The notes beneath the pieces were generated by a model that saw nothing but the letters and a program-made list of their open reading frames with translations, did no database searches and was not told the DNA's origin. The translations under genes were made by a program, and so were the position numbers. This document shows positions 27,348 to 37,400 of a stretch of 55,178 nt of DNA, piece by piece; the stretch's first letter is position 1, and each line of letters opens with the position of its first letter. This DNA is from Candidatus Eisenbacteria bacterium RBG_16_71_46 (GTDB lineage: Bacteria; Eisenbacteria; RBG-16-71-46): the NCBI GenBank assembly GCA_001780165.1, contig MFFQ01000083.1:1142-56319 (forward strand), given 5' to 3'.

Positions 27348-28301
27348 CTACTCGCCCGGTGCCACGGGTGGGCGGCTCGCCGGCACGAGCTTCAGGCGAC
27401 TCACGCGGCCGGCGGAGGCCTCGGCGACCAGGAGCGTTCCGTCCGGAGCGAACGCCAGCGCCCGCGGGCCGTCGAGACCCGCGAGCGCGGCGAGCGGGCG
27501 GCCGCGGCCGTCGAACACCCACAGCCGGCCGCCGGCCTCGTCCGCCACCGCCACGCGCGACGAGTCGTCCACCGCCACCGGCAGCGCGGCGCCTCCCGGC
27601 CGCACGACGAGCGGCCAGGTCGCGACCACCCGCCCGCCGGCGTCGAGGCGCTGCACGCGCCGGTTGGCGCGCTCCGCGGTCACCAGCTCGCCGCGCGGCG
27701 TGGTCGCCACCCCGGCCAGCCCGCGGAACGAGCCCGGTCGCGCGCCGAAACCACCCACGCTGCGCAGGAAGCGGCCGGAGAAGTCGAACACCAGCAGGCG
27801 ATCGCGGTCCGCGTCCACCAGGTAGAGCGCGCCGCCGCGATCCGCCGCCAGGGCGCTCGGGTCGATCCGCCCCACCTCGCTCGCCAGCGCGTCGTCGAGC
27901 AGATCCACCAGCACGCCGATCAGCCGCCCGAAGAGATCGTAGGTGACGATGCGCCGGTTCTCGCGGTCGAGCACCGCCACGCTCAGCGTGCCGAGCAACG
28001 CCACGGCGCCGGGCCGGCGCAGCTCCCCCGGGCCGCTGCCGAGCACGCCCGCCTCGCCGAGCCAGAGGCCGCGGGCGTCGAAACGCTGCAGCCGGTGGAG
28101 GGCGGCGTCGCTGACGTAGACCCGACCGAAGGCGTCGGTGGCGACACCCGAGGGCTCGATGACCTGCCCGCGTCCGGCAGCACTCGTCGCGACCACGCCT
28201 GCGGGTCGCAGGACCAACGGCAGGCTGTCGCCCACGGCCGCCGGCGGCGCCGGGACGGCGGCGAGGCTCCATGCGACGACCAGGACGAGCGGGTGGATCA
28301 C
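27348..28301 (-). CDS. Exported NHL-repeat beta-propeller protein
   Basis: 317-residue protein with a signal peptide (PLVLVVAWSLAAVPAPPAAVG) and about six NHL-type repeats, such as EPSGVATDAFGRVYVSDAAL, HRLQRFDARGLWLG, LYLVDADRDRLLVFDFSGRF and PRALAFAPDGTLLVAEASAG. These fold as a beta-propeller used for protein or glycan binding; no catalytic residues are evident. The GTG at 28301 has GGAGGAG ten bases upstream. It lies 7 bases before the large barrel gene and 19 bases after a small exported protein gene, so it belongs to the same message and may be a periplasmic or surface partner of that barrel. Confidence 0.8.
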   Translation of the reverse strand: MIHPLVLVVAWSLAAVPAPPAAVGDSLPLVLRPAGVVATSAAGRGQVIEPSGVATDAFGRVYVSDAALHRLQRFDARGLWLGEAGVLGSGPGELRRPGAVALLGTLSVAVLDRENRRIVTYDLFGRLIGVLVDLLDDALASEVGRIDPSALAADRGGALYLVDADRDRLLVFDFSGRFLRSVGGFGARPGSFRGLAGVATTPRGELVTAERANRRVQRLDAGGRVVATWPLVVRPGGAALPVAVDDSSRVAVADEAGGRLWVFDGRGRPLAALAGLDGPRALAFAPDGTLLVAEASAGRVSRLKLVPASRPPVAPGE

Positions 28302-28320
28302 GAGAGGGCTGCTCCTCCCG

Positions 28321-29181
28321 TCAGAAGCGCGTGCGCACTCCGAAACGGAACGCGGTGGCGTCGTCCCCGCCGGCGGGAGCGATCTCGATGTCCCACGAGC
28401 GCGGCGGGGGCTCGGGTCCACCGGCGAATCGCGCGGCGTGAAGCGCGCTCACCAGACGGTTGGCGAAGGCCAGAATCAGCGCCGTGTTGGCCCGCTTCTC
28501 GGCCTTCTGGGCGTTCTTGCGCTGATCCCGATAACGCAGCAGGCTCGACACGTCGTTCCACGCCCAGGTGTCGGCGCCCCGGAGCACGTGGGCTTCGATA
28601 TAAGCGCGGTAGGCGGCCGGATCGTCGTAATAGAGGTTGGCGGCGTCGCGGTAGACGACGTACTGGTTGTAGTCGTCGCTGCTCAGGTAGTTCCCGAGCA
28701 GGCGGCGGAATTCCTCGTCGCGCCCCTCGAGCGAGATCCCCCCGAGCACCATGGCGGTGCGCTCGTACGATTCGCGGCGCATCTGTTGCTGGATGCGGAA
28801 CGACGTGAACGCGGTCCAGATGCCCGCCTCGGCCACGCCGAAGACCGCCGCCGCCGTGCGATGGCCGAGCGTGGCCTGGCCCCATCCCGGCACGGTGAGC
28901 GAACGCAGCAGGATGCGCCCGCGCTCGGCGGTGAGCGCCGGGAGCCCCGCGCGCGGCTTGCGCCCCGCGCGATCGCCGCCGGAGAGCCGGTCGAAGGCCG
29001 CGGTCTCGAGCGCGAACGCCGAGGCCAACCCCGGCAGCTCCGGGGCTGCCGGGGTCGCCGCGAACGGCGCCGCGGCGCGCGCGCCGGGCGCCGGCTCGAT
29101 CCCGCTCGCGGCGGCGGCCGCGGCGCTCCACCCGGCGGCCAGCGCCACCACCAGCAGGGCCGCGGCGATCGGTCGCCTCAT
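28321..29181 (-). CDS. Exported membrane protein with PGxGQ motif (DUF5683-like), paralogue 1
   Basis: 286-residue protein with a signal peptide (RRPIAAALLVVALAAG...AAAAA) and a hydrophobic region carrying SLTVPGWGQATLGHRTAAAV, a P-G-x-G-Q turn between membrane-seeking helices as in DUF5683-type proteins. A Tyr-rich middle (NQYVVYRDAANLYYDDPAAY) and a helical C-terminal part (ANTALILAFANRLVSALHAAR) follow, ending in strand-like VRTRF. Function unknown. It matches the next gene upstream over the PGxGQ region and the ALHAAR-like region, so the two are tandem paralogues. The ATG at 29181 shares its A with the upstream TGA stop (TGATG). Confidence 0.7.
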   Translation of the reverse strand: MRRPIAAALLVVALAAGWSAAAAAASGIEPAPGARAAAPFAATPAAPELPGLASAFALETAAFDRLSGGDRAGRKPRAGLPALTAERGRILLRSLTVPGWGQATLGHRTAAAVFGVAEAGIWTAFTSFRIQQQMRRESYERTAMVLGGISLEGRDEEFRRLLGNYLSSDDYNQYVVYRDAANLYYDDPAAYRAYIEAHVLRGADTWAWNDVSSLLRYRDQRKNAQKAEKRANTALILAFANRLVSALHAARFAGGPEPPPRSWDIEIAPAGGDDATAFRFGVRTRF

Positions 29182-29972
29182 CAGAAACGCGCCTCCACCG
29201 CGGCCAGGACCTGCGGATGACCCCCGCCCCAGCCGCTCTTGATGCGCAGCTCGAGATTGCGCTGCAAGGGGATGTTGTTGAGTCGCGCGGCGTGCATCGC
29301 GTCCACCGCCGCCACGATGTGATTGAGCCACAGGCCCATCTCGGCCGCCCGCGCGCGCCGCAGCGCGCTGTCGGAATCGCCGCGATACGAGAGGAACCGC
29401 GATCGGGTGTCCTGCGGGTTGCCGCTCCACCCCTCGAGATACCGCGCGTCGGCACCGATGGTGCGGAAGAACGCCTCGGGGTCGCCCTGGTAGAGGCGCT
29501 CGAGCTCCGCGGGATCCTGCCCGGTGGCCTGGGCCCAGCGCTGGAAGGACCACGCGCTTCCCGACTGATCGGGCGGTCCGGCGAAACCCTCCGCATCCTG
29601 GCGCAGGTCGTCGCCGCGGCGGCGGAAGAGCGTGCGCGCGGTCCAGCCCGCGATCTCCGCCACCAGGTAGTAGATCCCGCTGCCTTCTCCGGCGTAGTAC
29701 TGCCCGGTACCCGGCACGCCCGCCGACAGCGCCAACGCCAGGCCCTCGGAGCGCCAGCCGGGCAGGTCGATCGTGGCGTAGAGCGAATCGCTCGACGGTC
29801 CCCACTCGCGCTCGATCGCGCGCTGGGCCAGGAGCAACCGCGGCGAATCGCCGGCCGCGAGCAGCGGGATCGCGAGCGGCGCGCCCGCGGGGGCAACCGC
29901 GCCGGCCGGGGCCGCCGACGCACCGGCCGCCAGCGCGACGAGGGCGAGGCCCCACGCGAAGGTCCGCCTCAT
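29181..29972 (-). CDS. Exported membrane protein with PGxGQ motif, paralogue 2
   Basis: 263-residue exported protein, related to its downstream neighbour. The signal peptide (MRRTFAWGLALVALAAGASA) starts almost like that of paralogue 1. ALSAGVPGTGQYYAGEGSGI parallels the PGWGQ helix pair there, and AEMGLWLNHIVAAVDAMHAARL parallels its AFANRLVSALHAAR segment. Between them is a Trp/Tyr-rich part with repeated acidic-aromatic pairs. It ends in VEARF, a possible strand or outer-membrane anchor signal. Function unknown. The start overlaps the M6 protease stop as ATGA, which implies co-translation with a secreted protease and suggests a helper role in export or anchoring. Confidence 0.7.
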   Translation of the reverse strand: MRRTFAWGLALVALAAGASAAPAGAVAPAGAPLAIPLLAAGDSPRLLLAQRAIEREWGPSSDSLYATIDLPGWRSEGLALALSAGVPGTGQYYAGEGSGIYYLVAEIAGWTARTLFRRRGDDLRQDAEGFAGPPDQSGSAWSFQRWAQATGQDPAELERLYQGDPEAFFRTIGADARYLEGWSGNPQDTRSRFLSYRGDSDSALRRARAAEMGLWLNHIVAAVDAMHAARLNNIPLQRNLELRIKSGWGGGHPQVLAAVEARF

Positions 29973-32900
29973 CGCAGCAGCCCCACCGGCACCATCTCGA
30001 CGTGCGTGCGCCCGCCGCCGCGGAAGCGGAGTTGGGCCATGTAGAGACCGGCCGGCAGATTGCCGGGCTCCCACACCTCGAGGTTGTCCGACTGCACCCC
30101 CGCCCGGTTGAACGAGGCGACTTCGTGCCCCGACACATCGAGGATGCGGAACTCGACGTCGGCCGGCTCGCTCAGGCGGAACGCGAAGGAGACCGGGCGG
30201 CGCCGCGCCGGATTCGGATACGCCTTGAGGGAGCCCCGCACCAGCGGGCCCGCGCTCGGCGCGGGCGCCACGCGGGTGCGCGCCGGCGGCAGCCAGCCGC
30301 AGCGGCCGGGACCGCCGCCCACCATCGGCCAGGCATTCGCCAGCAGCAGCGTGTCCGGCGGCGGCGGGCTCGCGGGAGCCGGCAGCGTGTAGGCGAAGAG
30401 CCCCCCGAGGTGATCGGGCGCCACCACTTCGAGCGACCCGTCGCCGTCCAGGTCGGCGCCGACCGGAGACCCCATCGCGCCGACCCCGGTCGCGAGCGGC
30501 CAGCCCGCCGGCGTGTGGCCGTTGCCGTCCAGCGCCGCGAGGATGCCGCTGGCGTTCATCGCCACCACCTCGGTGCGCCGGTCGCCCACCAGGTCGAGCG
30601 CGAGCGGAGCGCCGCCGCTGCGGAAGTGCTCGGTCGTGGTGCGCTTCGGCCAGCCCGGCGCGGGGTAGCCGCCGCGGTCGAAGAACCCGACCGCCGAGTC
30701 CACGCTCTGCGTCAGGACCTCGGGATATCCGTCGCCGTCGGGATCGCCGGCGCCGAGGCTCGCGACCAGCGTGTCGCCCACGTCGCGCCCCCAGCCCGGC
30801 AGCGGCCGCCCGTCGGGCTCGAATGCCCACAGCCGGTCCGCGTGGTGCACCACCAGCTGCGGCATGGCCGGCGCCGGCGCCGAATTGCCGCCGAAGGAGA
30901 TCCAGAGGAAGTCGGGCGTGAAGCCGGCCGAGCCGAGCCGCGCCGGCCAGCCGCCGCCGGCGGCGAGGCCGAACACCGCCACGTCGCCGTCGGCGCCACC
31001 GGCTGCCACGGCCGCGGAGGCCACGCTCCCGTCGGGACTGAACACCGCGAGGCGACCGCTCACGCCGCCGGCGAGCGGCGGATCCGAGACCGCGACGACG
31101 TTGCCGCCGAGGTCGAGGGTGTAGACGCGGCCGTCGGCGCAGCCCACGAAGACCCGGGCGAGCGGATACTCGCCGAACACCACCGGCGGCGTCGTCGCCA
31201 GCGCCGGCAGCGCCGGCGGCCAGCCGGCGAGCGGGTTGCCGTCGGAGCCCACGAGCCATACCCGTCCACCGGGCGAGGCGAGGTCGGGCCCCTGAGGATA
31301 GGTCGTGGCCGCGAAGTAGGCCGGGCCGCGCGCCGGCAGGCCAGCGCCGGGCGAGGCCCCGATCGGGAGGGCCGCCATCAGCGACCGCGGCCGGCAATCG
31401 AGACGCGCGAATGCGTAATCGGGCCCCGCAAGGCCCTGTCCGTTCACCCGCACCGCGAACAGCGCGGTGCTGTCCGCGCTCAGGGTGTCGCCGCCCGCCC
31501 AGCACACCTCGAGGGCGTCGTCGCCGTCGGCGTCCACCGCCAGCAGCTGCGGCCCGTTGGGCGGGAAATCGGCCCGCACCGGCCATCCCGGCAGCTGCCA
31601 GGCGCGCGCGGCCTGGAAGCGCAGCGTCAGCCCGGGATCGTCGAGGAAGTCGAGCCGCAGGTGGGGACGTGTCGGGATGTTGGGCTTGAGCGGCGGCCGT
31701 GTGGTGTCCGAGAGCGTCGGGTTGTTGCTCACGAACCAGGGATCGTAGGGCGCCCCGAGCAGGTAGCGCGAGCCGAGGTCGCCGAGGTCCATCAAGGCGT
31801 CGGCCTCGATCACCGAGAGCCCGAGCCGCCGCGGGTTGGAATTCATGCCGAAATCGGGATTGGCTCGCAGCGAGGTGTCGATCGGGAAGTCGTACTCGAC
31901 CGGGATCACGCTCTCGTCCACGTGCCAGACCAGGATCCCTCCGCTCGGCAGCGCGGTGCCGTCGGGCAGGAGCCGCGTGGGCAGCAGCGCGTCGTACTCC
32001 AACGAATCCGGCGACTTCGGTCCGAGCACCACGCGGGTGAGCGAGTCCTGGTCGAGCTGCACCAGGTTTCCGGGCGAGATGAAGCGGTTCTCGAGCAGCA
32101 GGTACTCGTCCGACGACAAGGTCACGCGCCGCATGTCGGGGTGGCGTTCGCTGTTCTCGAGCGGGATCACCGCGCCGTAGTCGACCTCGGGCGGGTCCAG
32201 CACGTCGGTGGTGTAGCGGCGGTGCCAGGGATCGATGCTCGGCGGCAGCAGGCCGGTGGCGAAGATCTCGCTGCCGTCGAGCAGCTCCACGCGCGCACCC
32301 ACCAGGTTGCCGCTGTCCATCAGGCTCCAGTAGCCGACCACCGGCAGTCCGCTGGAGATGCTGTAGACGTCGAAGAAACCGAAGATGAGGTGACCGCACT
32401 CGTGCGCGAGCACGCCGTTGATCGCGCCGTAGAAGCCGTCCTGGTTGTTGGTCTCGGGGATGATGGAGGCCCTGTCGATCGGGATGTTGGTCGAGTCGGG
32501 ACCGAAGATCACGCTGTCGCTGTCATCCACGCCGATCGTGAAACTCGGAATGTCCTCGGGGCTGTCCTGCCTGAGGTCGCTCTGCAGATCGCTGCCGGCG
32601 TGGATGAGGACGATGCGATCGTAGCTGTCCCACGGGATGCGGTCACCGCGCACGATGGACTGCGAATCGGCGGCGAACAGCATGGTGCGGAACATGTGGA
32701 GCGCGGCCGGATAGATGTCCTGGCTGAACGTCCACGGTCCGAAGTCCGCCATGTCGCTCACCGAGTAGGCGCCGTTCTCGTCGCGCGGCCAGACCTCGGT
32801 CTCGAGATCGGTGCGGCCGTACGACTCCGCGCCATAGTAGCGCCGCAGCGCCTCGGCGTGCTTCTCGTAGAAGGTGCGGTTGTGCGGGGACCGATCGATC

Positions 32901-33355
32901 GGGGGCACCAGGGGGTCCGGCCCGGAGAGATCGAAGCGCCCGTCGCCGGTGGACCTGGATCCGCCGCGGTCGTCGAGGAAATCGATCCTCAGGATGGCGA
33001 GTCGGATGGTCTGCACGCCGTTGGCGCCCGCCGCGGGCGTCGCGGATCCCTTGCGCAGGCGCGGCCCGATCGCGCCGTCGCGCTGCAGGCGCCGGTCCAC
33101 CGGCGACGACCAATCCACGCCCGGTCGGCTGAGGAAATCCGGAAAGGCCCGCCACCGGCGCTCGCGCGCCTGCTGCGCGGCGAGTTCCTCGGGGCGCATG
33201 ATCGCGGCCCCGGTGCCGAGCCCGCGCGCCCGCAGGCGCTCCGCCACCTCGGGCGGAACGACCGACCGCACGTTGAGGTCGATCGAGGCGTGCGCATTCG
33301 CGGCCCCGAGCCCGAGGGCGAGCGCGAGGATCGAGAGGTGCCTGGAACCGCGCAA
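29969..33355 (-). CDS. Secreted M6-type metalloprotease with FG-GAP propeller and type IX-like C-terminal domain
   Basis: Large secreted zinc protease of 1128 residues, TTG start. After a signal peptide (HLSILALALGLGAANAHAS) comes an M6 (immune inhibitor A-like) catalytic domain with the zinc motif HECGH (318-322) followed by LIFGFFDVY. Residues about 590-1020 carry FG-GAP/VCBS-like propeller repeats with Ca-binding-type loops (VDADGDDALEVCW, GDPDGDGYPEVL, ADLDGDGSLEVV). The last 85 residues match a FlgD-Ig/type IX sorting-type domain: LKAYPNPARR, then FRILDVSGHEV and LPAGLYMAQLRF. In Bacteroidota such domains (YPNP ... G.Y) direct proteins through the type IX system. It sits between PorV-like and small exported genes, so it is a good candidate cargo of a local system. 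Confidence 0.88.
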   Translation of the reverse strand: MRGSRHLSILALALGLGAANAHASIDLNVRSVVPPEVAERLRARGLGTGAAIMRPEELAAQQARERRWRAFPDFLSRPGVDWSSPVDRRLQRDGAIGPRLRKGSATPAAGANGVQTIRLAILRIDFLDDRGGSRSTGDGRFDLSGPDPLVPPIDRSPHNRTFYEKHAEALRRYYGAESYGRTDLETEVWPRDENGAYSVSDMADFGPWTFSQDIYPAALHMFRTMLFAADSQSIVRGDRIPWDSYDRIVLIHAGSDLQSDLRQDSPEDIPSFTIGVDDSDSVIFGPDSTNIPIDRASIIPETNNQDGFYGAINGVLAHECGHLIFGFFDVYSISSGLPVVGYWSLMDSGNLVGARVELLDGSEIFATGLLPPSIDPWHRRYTTDVLDPPEVDYGAVIPLENSERHPDMRRVTLSSDEYLLLENRFISPGNLVQLDQDSLTRVVLGPKSPDSLEYDALLPTRLLPDGTALPSGGILVWHVDESVIPVEYDFPIDTSLRANPDFGMNSNPRRLGLSVIEADALMDLGDLGSRYLLGAPYDPWFVSNNPTLSDTTRPPLKPNIPTRPHLRLDFLDDPGLTLRFQAARAWQLPGWPVRADFPPNGPQLLAVDADGDDALEVCWAGGDTLSADSTALFAVRVNGQGLAGPDYAFARLDCRPRSLMAALPIGASPGAGLPARGPAYFAATTYPQGPDLASPGGRVWLVGSDGNPLAGWPPALPALATTPPVVFGEYPLARVFVGCADGRVYTLDLGGNVVAVSDPPLAGGVSGRLAVFSPDGSVASAAVAAGGADGDVAVFGLAAGGGWPARLGSAGFTPDFLWISFGGNSAPAPAMPQLVVHHADRLWAFEPDGRPLPGWGRDVGDTLVASLGAGDPDGDGYPEVLTQSVDSAVGFFDRGGYPAPGWPKRTTTEHFRSGGAPLALDLVGDRRTEVVAMNASGILAALDGNGHTPAGWPLATGVGAMGSPVGADLDGDGSLEVVAPDHLGGLFAYTLPAPASPPPPDTLLLANAWPMVGGGPGRCGWLPPARTRVAPAPSAGPLVRGSLKAYPNPARRRPVSFAFRLSEPADVEFRILDVSGHEVASFNRAGVQSDNLEVWEPGNLPAGLYMAQLRFRGGGRTHVEMVPVGLLR

Positions 33356-33386
33356 GATCGTTTCCGGAGGGCCTGGGGAAGTACGG

Positions 33387-34334
33387 TTAGAAGCGATAGC
33401 CGAGCGTGACCTTCTTGACGTTCTCGAGTCCCGAGTCCCGGGCCTGCGGGATGCTGCCGAAGTCGAGGTTCAGGGCGCTCCAGGTCACGCCGAAGCCGTA
33501 GGTGAGGCCGCCGATGTCCCCGAGCGGATCCTTGTAATACCCGATCCGCCCCGCGACCTGGTCGAGGACCCGCACTTCCGCCCCGTAGTTGTAGGTGCGG
33601 AAGTCCTTGGTGACCAGCGACTGGTTGAAGTCGTAGACCCCGATGACGCTGAGCTCCTTGGACGAGAACGCCTCCCAGCTGGTGCCGACCTTGAGATTGC
33701 GGCTGAGCGGGCTCGACTGGTCCTCGCTCAGGAACGTCACGCTCGGACCCAGGTTCTGGAGGTTGGCGCCGAAGTTCACGCGGTACTGGGGAATCCGGTA
33801 GAGTGCGGCCAGGTCGAGTCCGAAGGTGGAGCCCACGCCGCTCAGGCTGTTCGGGGCGAGCTGGATGCGGATGTACTTGATCGAGGCCCCCACCGCGAAA
33901 TCAGGCAGGATGCGCGTGCCGTAGTAGAGCGCGGGCGAGAACTCGTTCGAGCCGAAGCTCCCCTTCTCGACGCCCGAAGCGTCGGTCTCGATGCTCTGCC
34001 CGTAGGAGAGGAAGACGATTCCCACTCCGACCGCCCCCCAGCCCTCCACCGGCTGCACGTAGGCCGCGTAGTTGTAGTTGACGTCGCTGGCCAGGCCTGG
34101 AACCAGCTGCGCGTAGGTCAGTTCGACCGCCGTGCGATCCACGAAGCCGAGCGCCGCGGGATTCCACCAGGTCACCCCGGTGGCATCACCGCCCAGGGCC
34201 ACCCCGGCCGCGCCCAGGCCATTCTGCCGGCCTCCGGGCTGGATGTCGAGGGACCGGCCCGTTCCCTGCGCGTGGGCCGCGCCCGCCAAACCGATCCCGA
34301 TCAGTGCCGCAAACCACAGTGTATTCAGGCGCAT
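33387..34334 (-). CDS. PorV-like outer-membrane barrel protein
   Basis: 315-residue protein with a signal peptide (LWFAALIGIGLAGAAHAQG) and a FadL/UPF0164-type barrel. Conserved-looking stretches are GGRQNGLGAAGVALGGDATG-TWWNPAALGF near the N-terminus (the PorV/PorQ signature, in which alternating Gly and a WNPA turn recur), YAQLVPGLASDVNYNYAAY, and a C-terminus ending KKVTLGYRF. In Bacteroidota, PorV (LptO) shuttles type IX cargo from the SprA channel to the PorU sortase. The gene lies directly downstream of a PorU-like protease and upstream of a likely cargo, which supports the call. ATG at 34334 (GAGGATGG upstream) is preferred to TTG at 34340. Other PorV/PorQ paralogues exist, so function is inferred. 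Confidence 0.8.
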   Translation of the reverse strand: MRLNTLWFAALIGIGLAGAAHAQGTGRSLDIQPGGRQNGLGAAGVALGGDATGVTWWNPAALGFVDRTAVELTYAQLVPGLASDVNYNYAAYVQPVEGWGAVGVGIVFLSYGQSIETDASGVEKGSFGSNEFSPALYYGTRILPDFAVGASIKYIRIQLAPNSLSGVGSTFGLDLAALYRIPQYRVNFGANLQNLGPSVTFLSEDQSSPLSRNLKVGTSWEAFSSKELSVIGVYDFNQSLVTKDFRTYNYGAEVRVLDQVAGRIGYYKDPLGDIGGLTYGFGVTWSALNLDFGSIPQARDSGLENVKKVTLGYRF

Positions 34335-34390
34335 GGTCAACCCATCCTCCTCAGAGCGAGGCCCGACCCCGTAGGGACAGGCGGGACCTC

Positions 34391-34422
34391 ATAATACACC
34401 GCATCCGGGCCCCCCGATCCAA
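34391..34422 (-). promoter_or_regulatory. Candidate sigma-70 promoter of the porV-like operon
   Basis: On the minus strand TATTAT (34396-34391) is an unusually good -10 box for DNA this GC-rich, with TTGGAT at 34422-34417 as a possible -35. The 20-base spacing is longer than ideal, so the -35 is doubtful. The predicted start, about 50 nt before the porV-like ATG, would allow transcription of porV separately from porU. The rest of 34,335-34,443 shows nothing else. Confidence 0.45.
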
Positions 34423-34443
34423 CTTTTTTGCCGCCGGGCTGCG

Positions 34444-37400
34444 CTAGCGGTTGACGATGACCACGCGACCCTCGGCCTGGGCCTTCTCCCGGGCGCTGCT
34501 CTTCCCGTCGGGCTCCCGCGCGCTCACGTGCACCTGATAGAGGTAGACCCCGTTCGCCAATGGGGCTCCCTCGGCGTCCAGGCCGTCCCAGGGGACCTGG
34601 ATCTGGCCCAGCCCGCCGAAGGCCGTGAGACTCCGGATCAGCTTGCCCGACACGGTGTAGAGCCGCACCCGCACGTTCACCGAATCCCCGGGCGCGTCGA
34701 TGATGAAATGACCGCCGCTCCCCCTGCGCCCCGACTGGGTGGGGTTGGGAAACAGGAAGGCGCTGGTGATGCGAAGCGGCGGGGTGTCCACGACCTCGAA
34801 TTCGAGCGTGGCCAGCGAGCGGTGCGCCCCGGCGCTCAAGCCCGCCGCGAGGTTGTCGGCCGCGCTCACCGTCACGCGGTGCGTCCCATGGGACAGGTTC
34901 GGCAGCTCGAAGCTGGCCGTCCCCGCCTGGTAGGAATCGGAATTGTACTGAAAGCTCGAGGTGATGTCGAAGCGCGTCGTGGTGTTGTCGTCGAGGGTGA
35001 GGATGATCCCGTTCTGCGGCGAGTACCCGGTGGTGAGGATGCCGCTGGGATCGAACAGGTCCACCCGCAGCGTCGCGGTGGGCCGCACGACGGTGGCGCC
35101 GCCGGTGAAGGAGAGCGTGATGACGGGGCCGGTCACGTCGGAGGAATTCGCGCTCCCCGGGGCGACGCTGAGCCTCGTGCTGCCGGCACCGTCGGTGTCC
35201 ACGCTCGCCCCGCCCCCGCGCCCCGTCAGGTAGGCGCGCGTGCGCGCGCGCGGCCCCTCGCGCGCCTCGAGCGGCACCACGAAGCGCCCCTCGAAGCTGC
35301 CGCCGCGCACGGTCGCCTGGCCGCGGAAGATCGGCCCGGCGGTGTAGTAGTAGAGGAATCGCGTGCAACCCGGCTGGTAGCGGCAGGGCGGCAGCAGCAG
35401 GTAGGGGGCGGCATCCTCGATCAGCACCGCCGCCTCGCCGTCCAGCGGCTGGAGGACACCACCCTCGCGGTCGAGCACGCGCCCACGAAACAGCACGGTC
35501 TGCCCGCGGTTCATGGCGGCGAGCGGCGTCGTCCCGGCGGAATCCCACAGGGTCATCTCCGCCCACAGCAGCGGCAGGTTGAGCCGCAGTCCCGCGTCAC
35601 CCATGAGCTGGTACTTCTGCGTCGTCTGGCTGCCCTGCTTGGCCGCGAGCAGGGCGGGCGCGAAGCCGGTGTGATACTGCCCGTCCGCGATCGTCGGGTT
35701 GCGGTCGAAGACCCGCTGGTAGAGCGTCTGGTTGAGGACCGCGTTCTGATTGCTGAACGCCAGCTCCGTCGCCGAGATCACCCCGATCGCCCCGCCGCCG
35801 GGCTTGAGCACGAGCCGCTCCCCGAGGCTCTGCACCGTCGGGTCGTTGAACTTGCCCACGTCGCACGACGCGGCGACGAACACCGTGAGCTTGCTGGCGT
35901 TGGCGAGCGTGCCGCTGTCGGTGTCGAGGAAGACGCCCTCGTCGGCGATCTTGAATGGGCTGCCGTGGCCGATGTAATTGAACATCGCCACGCCGTCGTT
36001 GATCTTGCGCTTGATGTCCTCCTTCGCGGCGGGCTTGGTGTCCCCCGGCCCATCGGGATAGGTGTGCAGGTAGACGTAGGCGCGATCGACCGCGCGCGGC
36101 ACGTAGGCCGTGTCGAGCGCGGTGGTCTGCGAGACGTGCAGCCAATGCAGCGGATCGTCGCGGCTGCCCTGCTTGTCGTCGTCCGCGATCAGCATCACGC
36201 GGTCGCGGTAGTCGCCGAGCGGCGCGCTGCGCTCGTAGGGCAGCAGCTTGTCGCGGACGTAGACCAGGGCCGCCGCCGCATCGCCCGCGGGCACGCGACC
36301 GCCGAAGAAGTCGGGGATCACGTCGTTCGGGGTATCCACGTTGAGCAGCCAGTCGTCGGTGGCGAACTGACGCTGCACCCCGAGATCGAAGCCGCCTTCG
36401 TACGAGGGCACCAGTGTGCCGGGCTGGCCCGACGGCGCGTAGCCGAGGATGTTCTTGAAATCGAACGAGGCGTCGCCGAGGACGGTGACGAACGCCGGCT
36501 TGCGCGCCCAGTTGTTGAAGGCCGCGTGCAGGAAATTGCGGATCCCCGACGGGTCGATGCGGCCGCCCGAGAACTGATCGAACAGCACCGACACCGGGAT
36601 GGCGAGCGCTTCGTAGGGCGGGGCGACGCCGTCGAGCGGCAGCCGCTGCCTGCGCCAGGCGGCGAGCGAGTCGGCGGCCTGGCGGAAGGCATCGTAGTAG
36701 ATCACCACGAAGTCCGCGCGCCGCAGCGGCGAGCGCAGGTTCTCGTTGTCCCCCTGGCCGTCGGCGGCCTGGAACGTCGGCGGCTCGCTGACCTGCGCGA
36801 CCGGGACCTTGGTGATCTTCGCCTCGGAGATGACCCGGTAGCGCACCGGCCCCCCGGGTTCCGCGCTCTCGAACGTCAGCGTGTACCCGCCCGCCCCGTC
36901 GGGCGCGTAGGTGAGCCCGGTGAGCTCGAGGGGGGCGTAGGCGTCGGTCACGTCGAACACCCTGGGCGGCGTGGCGCTGCGCAGGGAATCCACCCGATAG
37001 ACGTAATCCCCGGCCGCGGCCGGCGATTCGAAGGTGAGCGTGTCGTCCATCGCCCGGAAGCGGCGCTGGTAGAAGACGTCGAGCCAGGCGAAGCCGATCC
37101 GGTCCGAGCGCAGCGCGCAGGGGGGCACCGGGGGCACCGCGAGTTGGACCGTGTTGTTCAGCTCCTGCAGCCCGCTCGTCAACGTGGTGTCGAGCACGTG
37201 CCCGGTGTTGCCGTTCCAGCCGGCGCGGTTGAGCGCCGTGGCGTTGAGCGTGACGTCCAGCAGGTGATTGGGCGGTCGCACCAGGAAGAAACAGGTGTCG
37301 AACGCGGAGATGCCCCAGGCGCTCAGCCGCAGGCGGAACGGCTGGGACACATCCACGCCCGGCGCATCGAACGCGGTCGAGAAGAAGCCGTCGCGGCTGA

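Noticed and set aside
29181-32399. A long reading that would merge the second PGxGQ protein with part of the M6 protease
   Set aside because: The N-terminal two-thirds is low-complexity shadow of the M6 gene; a normal ATG and signal peptide start the small gene at 29972.
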